From Motilimonas cestriensis (GTDB lineage Bacteria; Pseudomonadota; Gammaproteobacteria; Enterobacterales; CBDFNC01): a stretch of DNA of 64,000 nucleotides. Below the pieces are notes generated by a model, which worked only from the letters and a program-made list of their open reading frames with translations, ran no database searches and was not told the origin of the DNA. The position numbers and the translations under genes were made by a program. This document shows, one piece after another, positions 38,424 through 46,753 of the stretch. Where the stretch lies: contig NZ_JAIMJA010000001.1 of NCBI RefSeq assembly GCF_021295315.1, forward strand, positions 62,001 to 126,000. The letters are read 5' to 3'. Position 1 is the first letter of the stretch. Every line of letters begins with the position of its first letter.

Positions 38424-40721
38424 TTAACCTCTAGGGACAAAAGGTAAAAGCGCTGAGTGATACCAATATGGCGAGATAACATCGCGAAAGCCCTTTATTT
38501 CCCAGCTTTCACCTTGCGGCGCTATTTCCAGCATGCCTTGCTTTGCGGTGTTAGCCGCTCGAGAGCCCGCCTTTATGTAGCGCTGCACCACTTCATTATG
38601 TGGAAATCCCCAGGGGTTAAACCGCCCTGCACTATAGATAACCCAAGTGGGTGCTGCCGCATCAATAAACGCCGCTGAGGATGACGTTTTGCTGCCATGA
38701 TGCGCGGCGATGACTACGTCTGCTTTAATTTCTTGCCCTGCCCTTGCTATTAATTGTGCTTCAGCGCGCGCTTCAATATCACCTGGGATCAAGATACTAA
38801 AATCGCCATTGGTTAAATGCAGTACACATGAATTATTGTTACGAGAACGGCCCACCGCTTTACCACGCTGTGTGAAAAAGCGCCCGGTAAATGCGCCTAA
38901 GCTAATTAATTGGCCTTGTTGGCAATACTGAAATGGCGACTGCGGTTGACTGTGCCAATAACGGGTTATCGTTAAGTTGGCCACAATATCCTGCCAACCA
39001 CCGGCATGATCGTTATCTTTATGGCTAACAATAAAGTGTCGTAATTCACTAATATTGTTGGCTTTAAAATAGGGTAATATAACGCTTTTTGCCATACTAA
39101 AGCCCGTTGAGCTAGCAAAACCCGTATCAAACAGCAGGTACTCTTGCTGACTTTGCATCAACACACTCAATCCTTGCCCCACATCAAAAACAACCACTTG
39201 CCAGTCTGGCTTATTAGGAATTAACCATGACCGCCCCACGACGAGACAAATTGCTGCGAGTATCATGGCAGCAAAGCGAAAACCACCAGAGGATTTTACT
39301 TTCAACCCCCAAGCTAAAAGTAAACCAATCATTAAAGAGAAAATAATCCAGTTTACACTTTGCGTATTTAATTCAAGCCAAGCAGTTGGCAAATACGATA
39401 ACGCGTACACCAACCATACCAGCATTTGATCAACCCAAGGTAATAACCATAACCCAAATGAGGGAGCAAAGAGCAGCAACGCAGTCAGTAACAAACAGCT
39501 TGGTAGCACCAAAATACTAACAATCGGAATAAAGACTAAGTTATATACTGGCGATAAAGCACTAATACCTGAAAAATAAAATATTTGTACCGGCATCAGC
39601 AATAGCCAAAGCAATAATTGAAAATATAACAAATCGAGTAACCAACGTCGGCCTGACGCCGCTTTTTTTTGGCCTAGTTTGATGATCAAAAAAATGCCAA
39701 TCACGGCACTAAATGAAAGCCACAAACTAACACTTAAAACAGCGAGAGGATCCCATAGCAATAAGCAAAACAGAACTAATAGCAAGGTATCAACAGACGT
39801 GATTTTTCGATGAAATAAAAGGGCAAAAGCAGTGATTGAAAACATCAGTAAAGCCCGCTGTGTCGGTAGACTAAATCCAGCCAGCCAAGCATAAGTAAAA
39901 GCGCCAACCACACCACTCATCATTGCCCAACTCGCCAGTTTAATGGGGATAGCAAAAACAGAGCTAAAACCACTTAAGATAAGGTAAACCAAGCCACTGC
40001 AAGCACCCGCGACCAGCATAATATGTAAACCAGAGATCACCAGTAAATGGGCCAAGCCCATTTCCTGTACTTGCTGCTTTAAGTCAGAGTCAAGTCCCGT
40101 TTTATCAGCAAACACCAACGCTAACAGCAAACCTTGTTCGGACATCCCTTGAGTAAGTGCCCTGACGTGCTCGTATAACTGAGCGCGCCAAGATAACTCA
40201 TCATTAATAACCCCCAGAAATGACTTAACAGAAACCTGATAACCAACATGTTGGCTAAACAGGTATGATTGCTGGTTAAAAGACGCAACATTTGCTCTGC
40301 CCCAGACCGGCTTTATCTTCGCCTTAAACTTAACTATCTGACCCGCATTGAAAACCAGGTTAGCTCGATACCATGACAAACGAACTTTTTTCGCAAACAA
40401 GGGCTGATAATCATCAATAGCAATCAAATCAGCTTGATAAAAATTGGGCATAGGCGAGGAATTTAATGAATTTATTCTCACAACTATGGTATGTTCTGCG
40501 CCTGAATTTAACTCGTTTGGTAGCCAGTTCAAATGCCAGTGGGCAATGCAACTGAACCAAACAAGCGCTAAAGGAAAACCACTTAGCGCGCGCATTTTTT
40601 GTTTCGCCAAGAAAAGAGCTGCAAGTATGACGCTCAAAATGCACTGTTGCAGGGTGAGTAGCTGGGGTAAAAACAACCCGAATGTAATGCCTACAACAAA
40701 GCAAAAGTACCATCTGCGCAT
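38424..40721 (-). CDS. comEC: DNA internalization protein ComEC/Rec2
   Basis: 765 residues. Inner-membrane channel for uptake of single-stranded DNA in competent bacteria. An N-terminal OB-like domain (DUF4131) follows two membrane helices; the central competence domain has MGLAHLLVISGLHIMLVAG and many helices; the C-terminal metallo-beta-lactamase-like domain keeps FDVGQGLSVLM, LLFDTGF, HKDNDHAGG, LIPGDIE and AAHHGSKTSS. The metal-binding residues look intact, so nuclease activity of that domain is possible. First gene of the LPS operon and divergent from the DUF2062 gene with only 33 bases between the starts. Confidence 0.95.
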   Translation of the reverse strand: MRRWYFCFVVGITFGLFLPQLLTLQQCILSVILAALFLAKQKMRALSGFPLALVWFSCIAHWHLNWLPNELNSGAEHTIVVRINSLNSSPMPNFYQADLIAIDDYQPLFAKKVRLSWYRANLVFNAGQIVKFKAKIKPVWGRANVASFNQQSYLFSQHVGYQVSVKSFLGVINDELSWRAQLYEHVRALTQGMSEQGLLLALVFADKTGLDSDLKQQVQEMGLAHLLVISGLHIMLVAGACSGLVYLILSGFSSVFAIPIKLASWAMMSGVVGAFTYAWLAGFSLPTQRALLMFSITAFALLFHRKITSVDTLLLVLFCLLLWDPLAVLSVSLWLSFSAVIGIFLIIKLGQKKAASGRRWLLDLLYFQLLLWLLLMPVQIFYFSGISALSPVYNLVFIPIVSILVLPSCLLLTALLLFAPSFGLWLLPWVDQMLVWLVYALSYLPTAWLELNTQSVNWIIFSLMIGLLLAWGLKVKSSGGFRFAAMILAAICLVVGRSWLIPNKPDWQVVVFDVGQGLSVLMQSQQEYLLFDTGFASSTGFSMAKSVILPYFKANNISELRHFIVSHKDNDHAGGWQDIVANLTITRYWHSQPQSPFQYCQQGQLISLGAFTGRFFTQRGKAVGRSRNNNSCVLHLTNGDFSILIPGDIEARAEAQLIARAGQEIKADVVIAAHHGSKTSSSAAFIDAAAPTWVIYSAGRFNPWGFPHNEVVQRYIKAGSRAANTAKQGMLEIAPQGESWEIKGFRDVISPYWYHSALLPFVPRG

Positions 40722-40754
40722 TGGATAAACACCTAACTACAATAAGTAAACTAT

Positions 40755-41285
40755 ATGCCAAAAAAGCTGATTAAGCGGTATACACCCAACCCAGACACGC
40801 TGAAAAATCATAAGCACTTGAAAATATTTGGTGATTTACTGCATGACGCAAACTTGTGGCACTTAAATAGGCGCTCGGCCGCAGGTGCGTTTGCTGTTGG
40901 TTTATTTATGTGTTGGATCCCATTACCATCACAAATGCTGATGGCGGCAGGGCTTGCTATCTTATTTAGAGTTAATTTACCCCTCTCCGTTGCATTGGTT
41001 TGGATTTCTAATCCCATCACCATGCCACCGATGTTCTATTTTGCTTACCTGATCGGCGCTTATTGCTTGCAACAACCGATTCAACATTGGCAATTTGAAC
41101 TTTCATGGCAATGGTTAATGGAGATGCTCAATACCATCGGCCCAGCGTTACTATTAGGTTGTGGCTTAATGGCGGTGTCCTGCGCTGCATTAGGCTACCT
41201 AACCATTCATTGGTTGTGGAAGCTGTCGGTTATCCGAAATCACTCACAACGTAAACAGCGAAAATATCGCAACAAACAAAAGTAA
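40755..41285 (+). CDS. DUF2062 membrane protein
   Basis: 176 residues. The DUF2062 hallmark is visible: RRSAAGAFAVGLFMCWIPLPSQMLMAAGLAI, then VALVWISNPITMPPMFYFAYLIG, then two more hydrophobic stretches and a basic C-terminal tail (RNHSQRKQRKYRNK). About three to four membrane helices. Function not known for this family. In Shewanella-like genomes it commonly neighbours comEC-msbA. Divergent from comEC; a hairpin at 41315-41339 follows. Confidence 0.85.
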   Translation: MPKKLIKRYTPNPDTLKNHKHLKIFGDLLHDANLWHLNRRSAAGAFAVGLFMCWIPLPSQMLMAAGLAILFRVNLPLSVALVWISNPITMPPMFYFAYLIGAYCLQQPIQHWQFELSWQWLMEMLNTIGPALLLGCGLMAVSCAALGYLTIHWLWKLSVIRNHSQRKQRKYRNKQK

Positions 41286-41456
41286 TAAAAAGAAATATCA
41301 GCGACTCAGATTACAGATCTGTGCAATAAGCACAGGTCTAACTAATCGATTGCGTAGACTTATCTGTAAAAAAAAGAAAGTTTTATTGATTGATTTTTAA
41401 GCCTTCGTCTTAAGTCTCTTGCAAAAAAGTGATCTTTATTCTGTTTCACTTAACAC

Positions 41457-41485
41457 TTGTCATATTAGCTTCATAAACCTTTACT
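41457..41485 (+). promoter_or_regulatory. Candidate porin promoter
   Basis: TTGTCA (41457-41462) is followed after 17 bases by TTTACT (41480-41485). If correct, the mRNA has a leader of about 135 bases and the Fur-like site is downstream of the start. Moderate support only. Confidence 0.35.
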
Positions 41486-41515
41486 AGTATCTTCCCCGTA
41501 GATAAGGCTCAAATA

Positions 41516-41534
41516 ACAATTGATAATCATTAGC
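41516..41534 (+). promoter_or_regulatory. Fur-box-like sequence upstream of porin
   Basis: Matches the 19-bp Fur consensus at 14 positions, including an unbroken TGATAATCATTA core. It begins 111 bases upstream of the porin GTG. Iron control of this porin is an inference. Confidence 0.45.
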
Positions 41535-41626
41535 GTTATCGATATATTTGGGTCTAATTCAGTTTCCACTCTTTTTGAGTGACAAATAACGTAATTCTTG
41601 CTCCTAATAATAAATAAGGAAATATT

Positions 41627-42619
41627 GTGAAAAAGACGCTACTAACCTCAGCTATCCTAGCTGCTTTCGCTTCTGGTTCTGTATCTGCTGCTGAAGTTTA
41701 CAAAGACGAAACTCACAGTGTTGACGTGTACGGTAAAATCCAAGGCATGTACTACGACTCAAAAGATAAAGGCGAAGAAGGCGATCAAAGCTACTTCCGT
41801 CTAGGTGTTAAAGCAAAGTCTTCTGTTTCAGAGTCTGTTTACGCTTTCGGTCGTTATGAAGTTGAATACGCTGCTAACACAAATGACGACCTAGATGTTC
41901 GTCTTGGTTATGCAGGTCTAGGCAACAAGCAGTACGGTGCTCTTTCTTACGGCCGTCAATACGGTGCTTACACACTAGTTGCTGATTTCACTGACGTACT
42001 ATACGAATTCGGTGGCGATGCTTCTGGTACAGGTACTGATGCATTTGGTACAGGTAAAGCTGATAGCTTACTTAAGTACGCAGTTGAATTTAACGGTGCT
42101 ACTTTTGAAGCTAACTACCAGTTAGATAACAACTACGAAGCAGATAAAAGTAAAGTCGGCGAAACCGCTACTTCATACGGTCTTGCTGCAACTTACGGTT
42201 TCGACTTCGGTGTTAATGTAGGTGCAGCTTACAACTCTGGTGAACGCCTAACACCTAATGCAGGCGATGCTGAAATGACTGCTTTAGCTATCAATTACGA
42301 TGCAAACGGCGTTTACGCAGCACTACTTTACTCTTTCGGTGAAAACTGGGGTAAAAAAGCGACATCTATCAACAATACTGACTTCACAGCGTTCGAAGCA
42401 GCATTAGGCTACGACTTCGGTAACGGTTTTGGTGTACTTGCAGGTTATAACAAGCAAGAAGCTGAAGTTGGTAATGTAACTACAGATACTGTAGATTACT
42501 ACACGTTTGGTGCTCAGTATAAATACAACAAACAGTTCGCTGTTCTTGCAGAATACAAGTCTGACCAAATCAAAGGTAACGAAGATATCTTAGCTTTAGC
42601 AGCTGTTTACAAATTCTAA
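41627..42619 (+). CDS. Outer membrane general porin
   Basis: 330 residues, starting with GTG at 41627 behind AAGGA. Signal peptide KKTLLTSAILAAFASGSVSAA, cleaved near AEVYKDE. The mature protein begins with a typical gram-negative porin strand (HSVDVYGKIQGMYYD), is rich in alternating aromatic/hydrophobic strands, has an acidic loop (SKDKGEEGDQS) and FGRYEVEY, and ends in Phe (LAAVYKF), the signal for BAM insertion. Probably a trimeric 16-stranded diffusion porin of the OmpC/OmpU/Omp35 kind. Codon use is notably biased (GGT, GCT, GTT), as expected for a highly expressed gene. Stands alone with its own terminator. Confidence 0.92.
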   Translation: MKKTLLTSAILAAFASGSVSAAEVYKDETHSVDVYGKIQGMYYDSKDKGEEGDQSYFRLGVKAKSSVSESVYAFGRYEVEYAANTNDDLDVRLGYAGLGNKQYGALSYGRQYGAYTLVADFTDVLYEFGGDASGTGTDAFGTGKADSLLKYAVEFNGATFEANYQLDNNYEADKSKVGETATSYGLAATYGFDFGVNVGAAYNSGERLTPNAGDAEMTALAINYDANGVYAALLYSFGENWGKKATSINNTDFTAFEAALGYDFGNGFGVLAGYNKQEAEVGNVTTDTVDYYTFGAQYKYNKQFAVLAEYKSDQIKGNEDILALAAVYKF

Positions 42620-42939
42620 TCTGTGTTGAATTTGTTTAATTAAATCCTGCTTCGGCAGGATTTTTTTTGCTTGAGGAATATCACTATTAGCCAAAACTGA
42701 GTTAATAACGATTTCAGCCCGTTAAGCGCCGAGTTTCTGATTGATGTAATAATTAGCCCAAAGCAGGCTTCTCTGTGCTTACTGACGCATTTGCAATAGC
42801 GTTAATGATATTTTAAGTCAAGGGCACAGCGTTTTAATTATTAGTTGAAATACAGCGGAAAGAAACATGCCCTTAACAGCTTAGCTGCCAAAGGCATATC
42901 CTTGGTATGATGAAGCGTTACGCAGTAAGCAAAACGCTA
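42620..42939. other. Intergenic porin-lolE
   Basis: 320 bases. Apart from the porin terminator at the left end I see no gene or recognised RNA. A 6-bp inverted repeat AGCGTT / AACGCT at about 42917-42941 may help end the lolCDE transcript. Confidence 0.4.
42643..42668 (+). terminator. Rho-independent terminator of the porin gene
   Basis: An 8-bp stem AATCCTGC / GCAGGATT closed by a stable TTCG tetraloop is followed by eight T. Confidence 0.95.
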
Positions 42940-44172
42940 TTAGCCATGGCCTAGCTGCTGGGCAGGTTTTACCTTAGTTGCACGCCATGCCGGGTAAATA
43001 GTCGCCAGCAGGCTCATTAACACCGCCACACTAGCTATCACCACCACATCGAGAGGCTGAACCAAAGACGGCATAAAATCAATAAAGTAGATCTCACCAG
43101 ACAATACCTTCTGTCCGGTTAAAGACTCAAAAAACTGAAATATTTCCGTTAGGTTGAGTGCAACAATCACGCCTAATACAACACCAAACAAAGCACCAAC
43201 CACACCATTTAACAACCCTTGCACAATAAAAATATTACGCAATAAAGCACTGCTTGCGCCCATGGTTTGTAAGATAGCAATATCGCCTTTTTTGTCGTTC
43301 ACGGCCATCACTAAGGTAGACACGATGTTAAAGCAAGCCACTGCGACCACAAGAAATAAAATGACATACATTAAGGCTTTAACCATTTGAATATCTTGAT
43401 AGACATTACCTTGGCTAAACACCCAAGGCTTAATATAAACTAATAAACCAGAGGCATAAGCCACGCGGCGAGTGATAGATACCGCATCCATTACATCCGT
43501 GGTTTTAAACGCCACGCCATTCACTCCAGCGGTCAATTCATTGCCGGTGTTCAAATGAATAAAGCCCAAGCTATGGTCAAGCTGGCCACCCATTTCCAGT
43601 AACCCCACTAAGGTGAAGGTGACGCGTCTGGGCGCTGATAACTTGTTATCAGCGGTTAAGTTAGGCAACAACAAGGTAACATTATCATTCACCTGTAAAC
43701 CCAGTTTATCGGCAATCCCCTTACCCAGAATCAGCTGATAGCCCGGCTCAGCTAAGCGCTGCCAGCCATCACCGGTAATAAATTGTGACATCTGCGTCAC
43801 CTTATCTTCCAACTCGGGCTCAATGGCGCGCAGTGCCACGCCTTTCATTTCATTGCCTTTTTGCAATAACCCGGTGACATTAATATAGGGCGCAGCAGCT
43901 ATCACTTGTCGGTCTTGCTCAACTTGCTTAACTAAGGCAGGCCAATTTGCAAAAGGGCCTTGGGCCGATTCTAACTCGCCATGAGGGATCACCGATAAAA
44001 TTCGATCTCGTAACTCACGCTCAAAACCATTCATCGCCGACACACCAACGATCAACACTGCCACCCCCAGCATAATACCCAGTAATGACGACAGCGATAT
44101 AAATGAAATAAAACGATTCTTTTGTTTCGCGCGGCTGTAACGAAGGCCAATAAACGCAGCTAAAGGTAACAC
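42940..44172 (-). CDS. lolE: Lipoprotein-releasing ABC transporter permease LolE
   Basis: 410 residues. Membrane subunit of LolCDE, which extracts outer-membrane lipoproteins from the inner membrane and hands them to LolA. FtsX-like topology: helix 1 at about 22-48, a large periplasmic domain (residues ~50-265), then three helices at the C-terminus. MLPLAAFIGLRYSRAKQKNRFISFISLSSLLGI and VNDKKGDIAILQTMGASS are typical. Assigned LolE rather than LolC because it follows lolD, as in enterobacteria. Overlaps lolD by one base. Confidence 0.93.
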   Translation of the reverse strand: MLPLAAFIGLRYSRAKQKNRFISFISLSSLLGIMLGVAVLIVGVSAMNGFERELRDRILSVIPHGELESAQGPFANWPALVKQVEQDRQVIAAAPYINVTGLLQKGNEMKGVALRAIEPELEDKVTQMSQFITGDGWQRLAEPGYQLILGKGIADKLGLQVNDNVTLLLPNLTADNKLSAPRRVTFTLVGLLEMGGQLDHSLGFIHLNTGNELTAGVNGVAFKTTDVMDAVSITRRVAYASGLLVYIKPWVFSQGNVYQDIQMVKALMYVILFLVVAVACFNIVSTLVMAVNDKKGDIAILQTMGASSALLRNIFIVQGLLNGVVGALFGVVLGVIVALNLTEIFQFFESLTGQKVLSGEIYFIDFMPSLVQPLDVVVIASVAVLMSLLATIYPAWRATKVKPAQQLGHG

Positions 44173-44882
44173 TAAGATGGCTCTCCCACACTGGTTGAGG
44201 AATGGGCTCCTTGCAATACGCCATCACGCATATGCAATTGTCGATCAAGCTTATTCGCTAAGCTCAAATCATGAGTAACCACCACAAATGCCGTATTTAA
44301 GCTTTGGTTTAGCTCTCTGATCAGCTGATAGATATTCTCCGCACTTTGCGCATCCAAATTACCCGTGGGCTCATCAGCTAACAAAATGGCGGGCTGATTA
44401 ATTAACGCCCGCGCGATTGCAACACGCTGACGTTCACCACCAGAAAGCTCTGATGGGCGGTGCTCAATGCGGTGAGCCAACCCCACTTTATCAAGCATGG
44501 CAATGGCTTGTTGTTTAGCTTGTTTAACGGGCATCTTCGCAATCAGCAAAGGCATCATGACATTTTCTAATGCAGTAAATTCACCGAGTAAATGATGAAA
44601 TTGGTACACAAAGCCCATCTCTTGATTACGTAGCTGCGCTTGTTGCTTGGCTGACATTTGATGAATATTACGGCCATTAAAAAGCACTTCGCCACCGCTA
44701 ACGGAGTCGAGCGCGCCAAGAAGGTGCAACAAGGTACTTTTACCTGAGCCCGAACTGCCTACAATCGCGAGTAATTCACCCGGTTTTACATCTAAATCCA
44801 CACCATGCAACACTTGAGTACTCACATCACCATCTTGGTATGCTTTAGTGATATTGCGACAAGTTAACAAAAAATCATTCAT
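44172..44882 (-). CDS. lolD: Lipoprotein-releasing ABC transporter ATPase LolD
   Basis: 236 residues. Walker [20 protein letters not shown]-loop [20 protein letters not shown] (LolD signature), ABC signature [15 protein letters not shown], Walker [13 protein letters not shown] and H-switch VVTHD. Sits between lolC and lolE, overlapping them by 8 bases and 1 base. Cytoplasmic face of the inner membrane. Confidence 0.97.
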   Translation of the reverse strand: MNDFLLTCRNITKAYQDGDVSTQVLHGVDLDVKPGELLAIVGSSGSGKSTLLHLLGALDSVSGGEVLFNGRNIHQMSAKQQAQLRNQEMGFVYQFHHLLGEFTALENVMMPLLIAKMPVKQAKQQAIAMLDKVGLAHRIEHRPSELSGGERQRVAIARALINQPAILLADEPTGNLDAQSAENIYQLIRELNQSLNTAFVVVTHDLSLANKLDRQLHMRDGVLQGAHSSTSVGEPS

Positions 44883-46092
44883 ATCTTAAAGCCTCTGCGG
44901 GTTTAACACGGGCCGCTCGCCAAGCAGGATAAAACGTCGCAGCAAAGCTCAACAGCATGGCGCCCAAAATAATGTGTACTATTTGCCAAGCATTAAATAA
45001 CACGGGAAGCTGACCACCCACTGCGGCATATAAATCAAAGCCTAAAAAAGCCAATAGCGGGTTGATATAAAGTGCTAATAATATTCCAATCACAGCGCCA
45101 AATAACGCGCCCAGCACACCACTCCACGCACCTTGCACCATAAACACAGCAATAATATTGCTATTACTCATGCCTAGGGTTTTTAATATGGCCACTTCAC
45201 CTTCTTTATCCGTTACTAACATCACGGAAGAGGACAAAATATTAAACGCAGCAACCGCCACAATCAGGCATAACAACATGCCAATCATGTTTTTTTCCAT
45301 TTTTATTGCTTGGAAAAACTGGCCATGACTAGTGCGCCAATCATAAACATAGAGATCTTGTGGCAAATTTAGCTGCTCAAAGCCTTGAATATGGAAGGGG
45401 TCGTCAAGAAAAAAGCGAATACCTGTCACCGCGCCTTTAGGCAAGCGCATTAAGCGGGCCGCGTCCACGCCGTGCAAAAAGATTTGGTTGGCGTCAGCTT
45501 CTGAGCCTAACGTGAAAATGCCCGCGACGACAAAGTTACGTTGACTCGGGATCCGGCCTAACGGGGTAAATACTGAGCCTCGGGTAGAAATAATCCGCAT
45601 CTTATCATTTAAGCCAATATCCAATTCCTTGGCTAACTCACTGCCAATCAGCACCTTGTAGCTGCCCGGCGTCAAATTATCTAGCCGGCCTAAATTAATC
45701 GCCTGTTTTAAGGTCGCGGGTGCCCATTCCTCGGGAAAAATCCCTTGGATCTCGACCGCTCGTAACTGTTTAGGGGTTTGCACCATGGCTTCGGCGTTGA
45801 CCATCGCCGACACACCTTCCACATTAGCAATGTCACCAATATCGCCCATGACACTTTGCCAGTCAGGCAACATTTGCGCTTGATTGGTGATCACCACATG
45901 AGGGATAGCACCTAATACGCGCTTTTTTTGTTTCTCTTCAAAGCCATTCATCACGGATAAAACCAAGATCAACGACATCACCCCGAGTAAGATACCACCG
46001 GTTGAAAACAAGGAGACAAACGAGACAAATCCATTGCTGCGTTTGGCTTTGGTATAGCGAAGCCCAATAAAGAGGCTGAGTGGATAAAACAT
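44875..46092 (-). CDS. lolC: Lipoprotein-releasing ABC transporter permease LolC
   Basis: 405 residues with the same FtsX-type layout as LolE. It starts [21 protein letters not shown] and ends PAEALRYE like E. coli LolC. The periplasmic domain keeps the segment before the hook that binds LolA ([13 protein letters not shown]), and the post-domain motif [24 protein letters not shown] is clear. First gene of lolCDE. Divergent from the PilZ-like gene. Confidence 0.95.
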   Translation of the reverse strand: MFYPLSLFIGLRYTKAKRSNGFVSFVSLFSTGGILLGVMSLILVLSVMNGFEEKQKKRVLGAIPHVVITNQAQMLPDWQSVMGDIGDIANVEGVSAMVNAEAMVQTPKQLRAVEIQGIFPEEWAPATLKQAINLGRLDNLTPGSYKVLIGSELAKELDIGLNDKMRIISTRGSVFTPLGRIPSQRNFVVAGIFTLGSEADANQIFLHGVDAARLMRLPKGAVTGIRFFLDDPFHIQGFEQLNLPQDLYVYDWRTSHGQFFQAIKMEKNMIGMLLCLIVAVAAFNILSSSVMLVTDKEGEVAILKTLGMSNSNIIAVFMVQGAWSGVLGALFGAVIGILLALYINPLLAFLGFDLYAAVGGQLPVLFNAWQIVHIILGAMLLSFAATFYPAWRAARVKPAEALRYE

Positions 46093-46177
46093 AAGTGTCT
46101 ATTCAATAGCTTGCGAAAGCACAAAGATAAAGGATAATAAAGGGAATACAGGTTAAGACACAAGGGCAATTTTTTTA

Positions 46178-46750
46178 ATGGACACAGAATCCTATTTTAG
46201 CGTCACGCACCCCCTTACGGTGAACATCGAGCCCTTGGCAAAAAATGACACGGTGCCAAAGGCCGATGAATTGGTGCTTCATATGCCCGCCTCTTTTCAA
46301 ATCGCCAGTGAAATAGCTCAAGTAGATGCCAACTCGTTACGCTTTCTCAACCAACTGGGCGAGCAAACCCAAGACTTGGTGAACTACCTCAGCCTACAGT
46401 CAAAAAAAATAAACATGCTGCTTTGCCACATGATGGCGCAAGAAGATGATATTCAATATCGCCACCATACCCTCGCCTTTGGTGGCGGTGGTATTCGTTA
46501 CCTGCACTCTCAGAGCATGGAAGTCGGTCAGTTCGCCAGTTTAAAGATATTTTTAGTCGATGAAGCTTCTGCCGTTTTTTGCTATGGTCAGGTCAGCCAG
46601 TGCCAGGCTGTCGAACAAGGCTATGAAATTGACATGCATTTTGCCAGTATCCGTGAAACCGATCGCGACGTATTAATCAAAGCCAGTCTGCACATTCAAT
46701 CTAAACAATTAAAACGACGCGCTGAGCTGCGCCAGCAGGAACAAAACTAA
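46178..46750 (+). CDS. PilZ-like protein (degenerate c-di-GMP site)
   Basis: 190 residues, no signal peptide. The C-terminal half has the PilZ outline: LAFGGGGIRYLHSQSMEVGQFASLKIFLV, a G-V turn, and FASIRETDRDVLIKASLHIQ near the end. The canonical RxxxR is not visible, and the D/NxSxxG motif reads LAFGGG, so c-di-GMP binding is doubtful. Residues 60-90 look helical (LGEQTQDLVNYLSLQSKKINMLL). Three bases separate it from mfd, suggesting co-transcription. A role in c-di-GMP signalling, possibly as a non-binding adaptor, is inferred only from fold. Confidence 0.7.
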   Translation: MDTESYFSVTHPLTVNIEPLAKNDTVPKADELVLHMPASFQIASEIAQVDANSLRFLNQLGEQTQDLVNYLSLQSKKINMLLCHMMAQEDDIQYRHHTLAFGGGGIRYLHSQSMEVGQFASLKIFLVDEASAVFCYGQVSQCQAVEQGYEIDMHFASIRETDRDVLIKASLHIQSKQLKRRAELRQQEQN

Positions 46751-46753
46751 GAC

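Larger units (their letters stand above)
41286..41626 (+). other. Long leader/control region of the porin gene
   Basis: 341 bases without a gene. It contains a stem-loop at 41315-41339 (AGATCTGTGC / GCACAGGTCT, loop AATAA, one wobble) probably belonging to the DUF2062 transcript end, a candidate promoter, a Fur-like site, and the porin ribosome site AAGGA at 41616-41620. Confidence 0.6.

Noticed and set aside
41430-41452. AGTGA...TCACT inverted repeat as a CRP site upstream of the porin
   Set aside because: The half-sites are 13 bases apart, not the spacing CRP needs.
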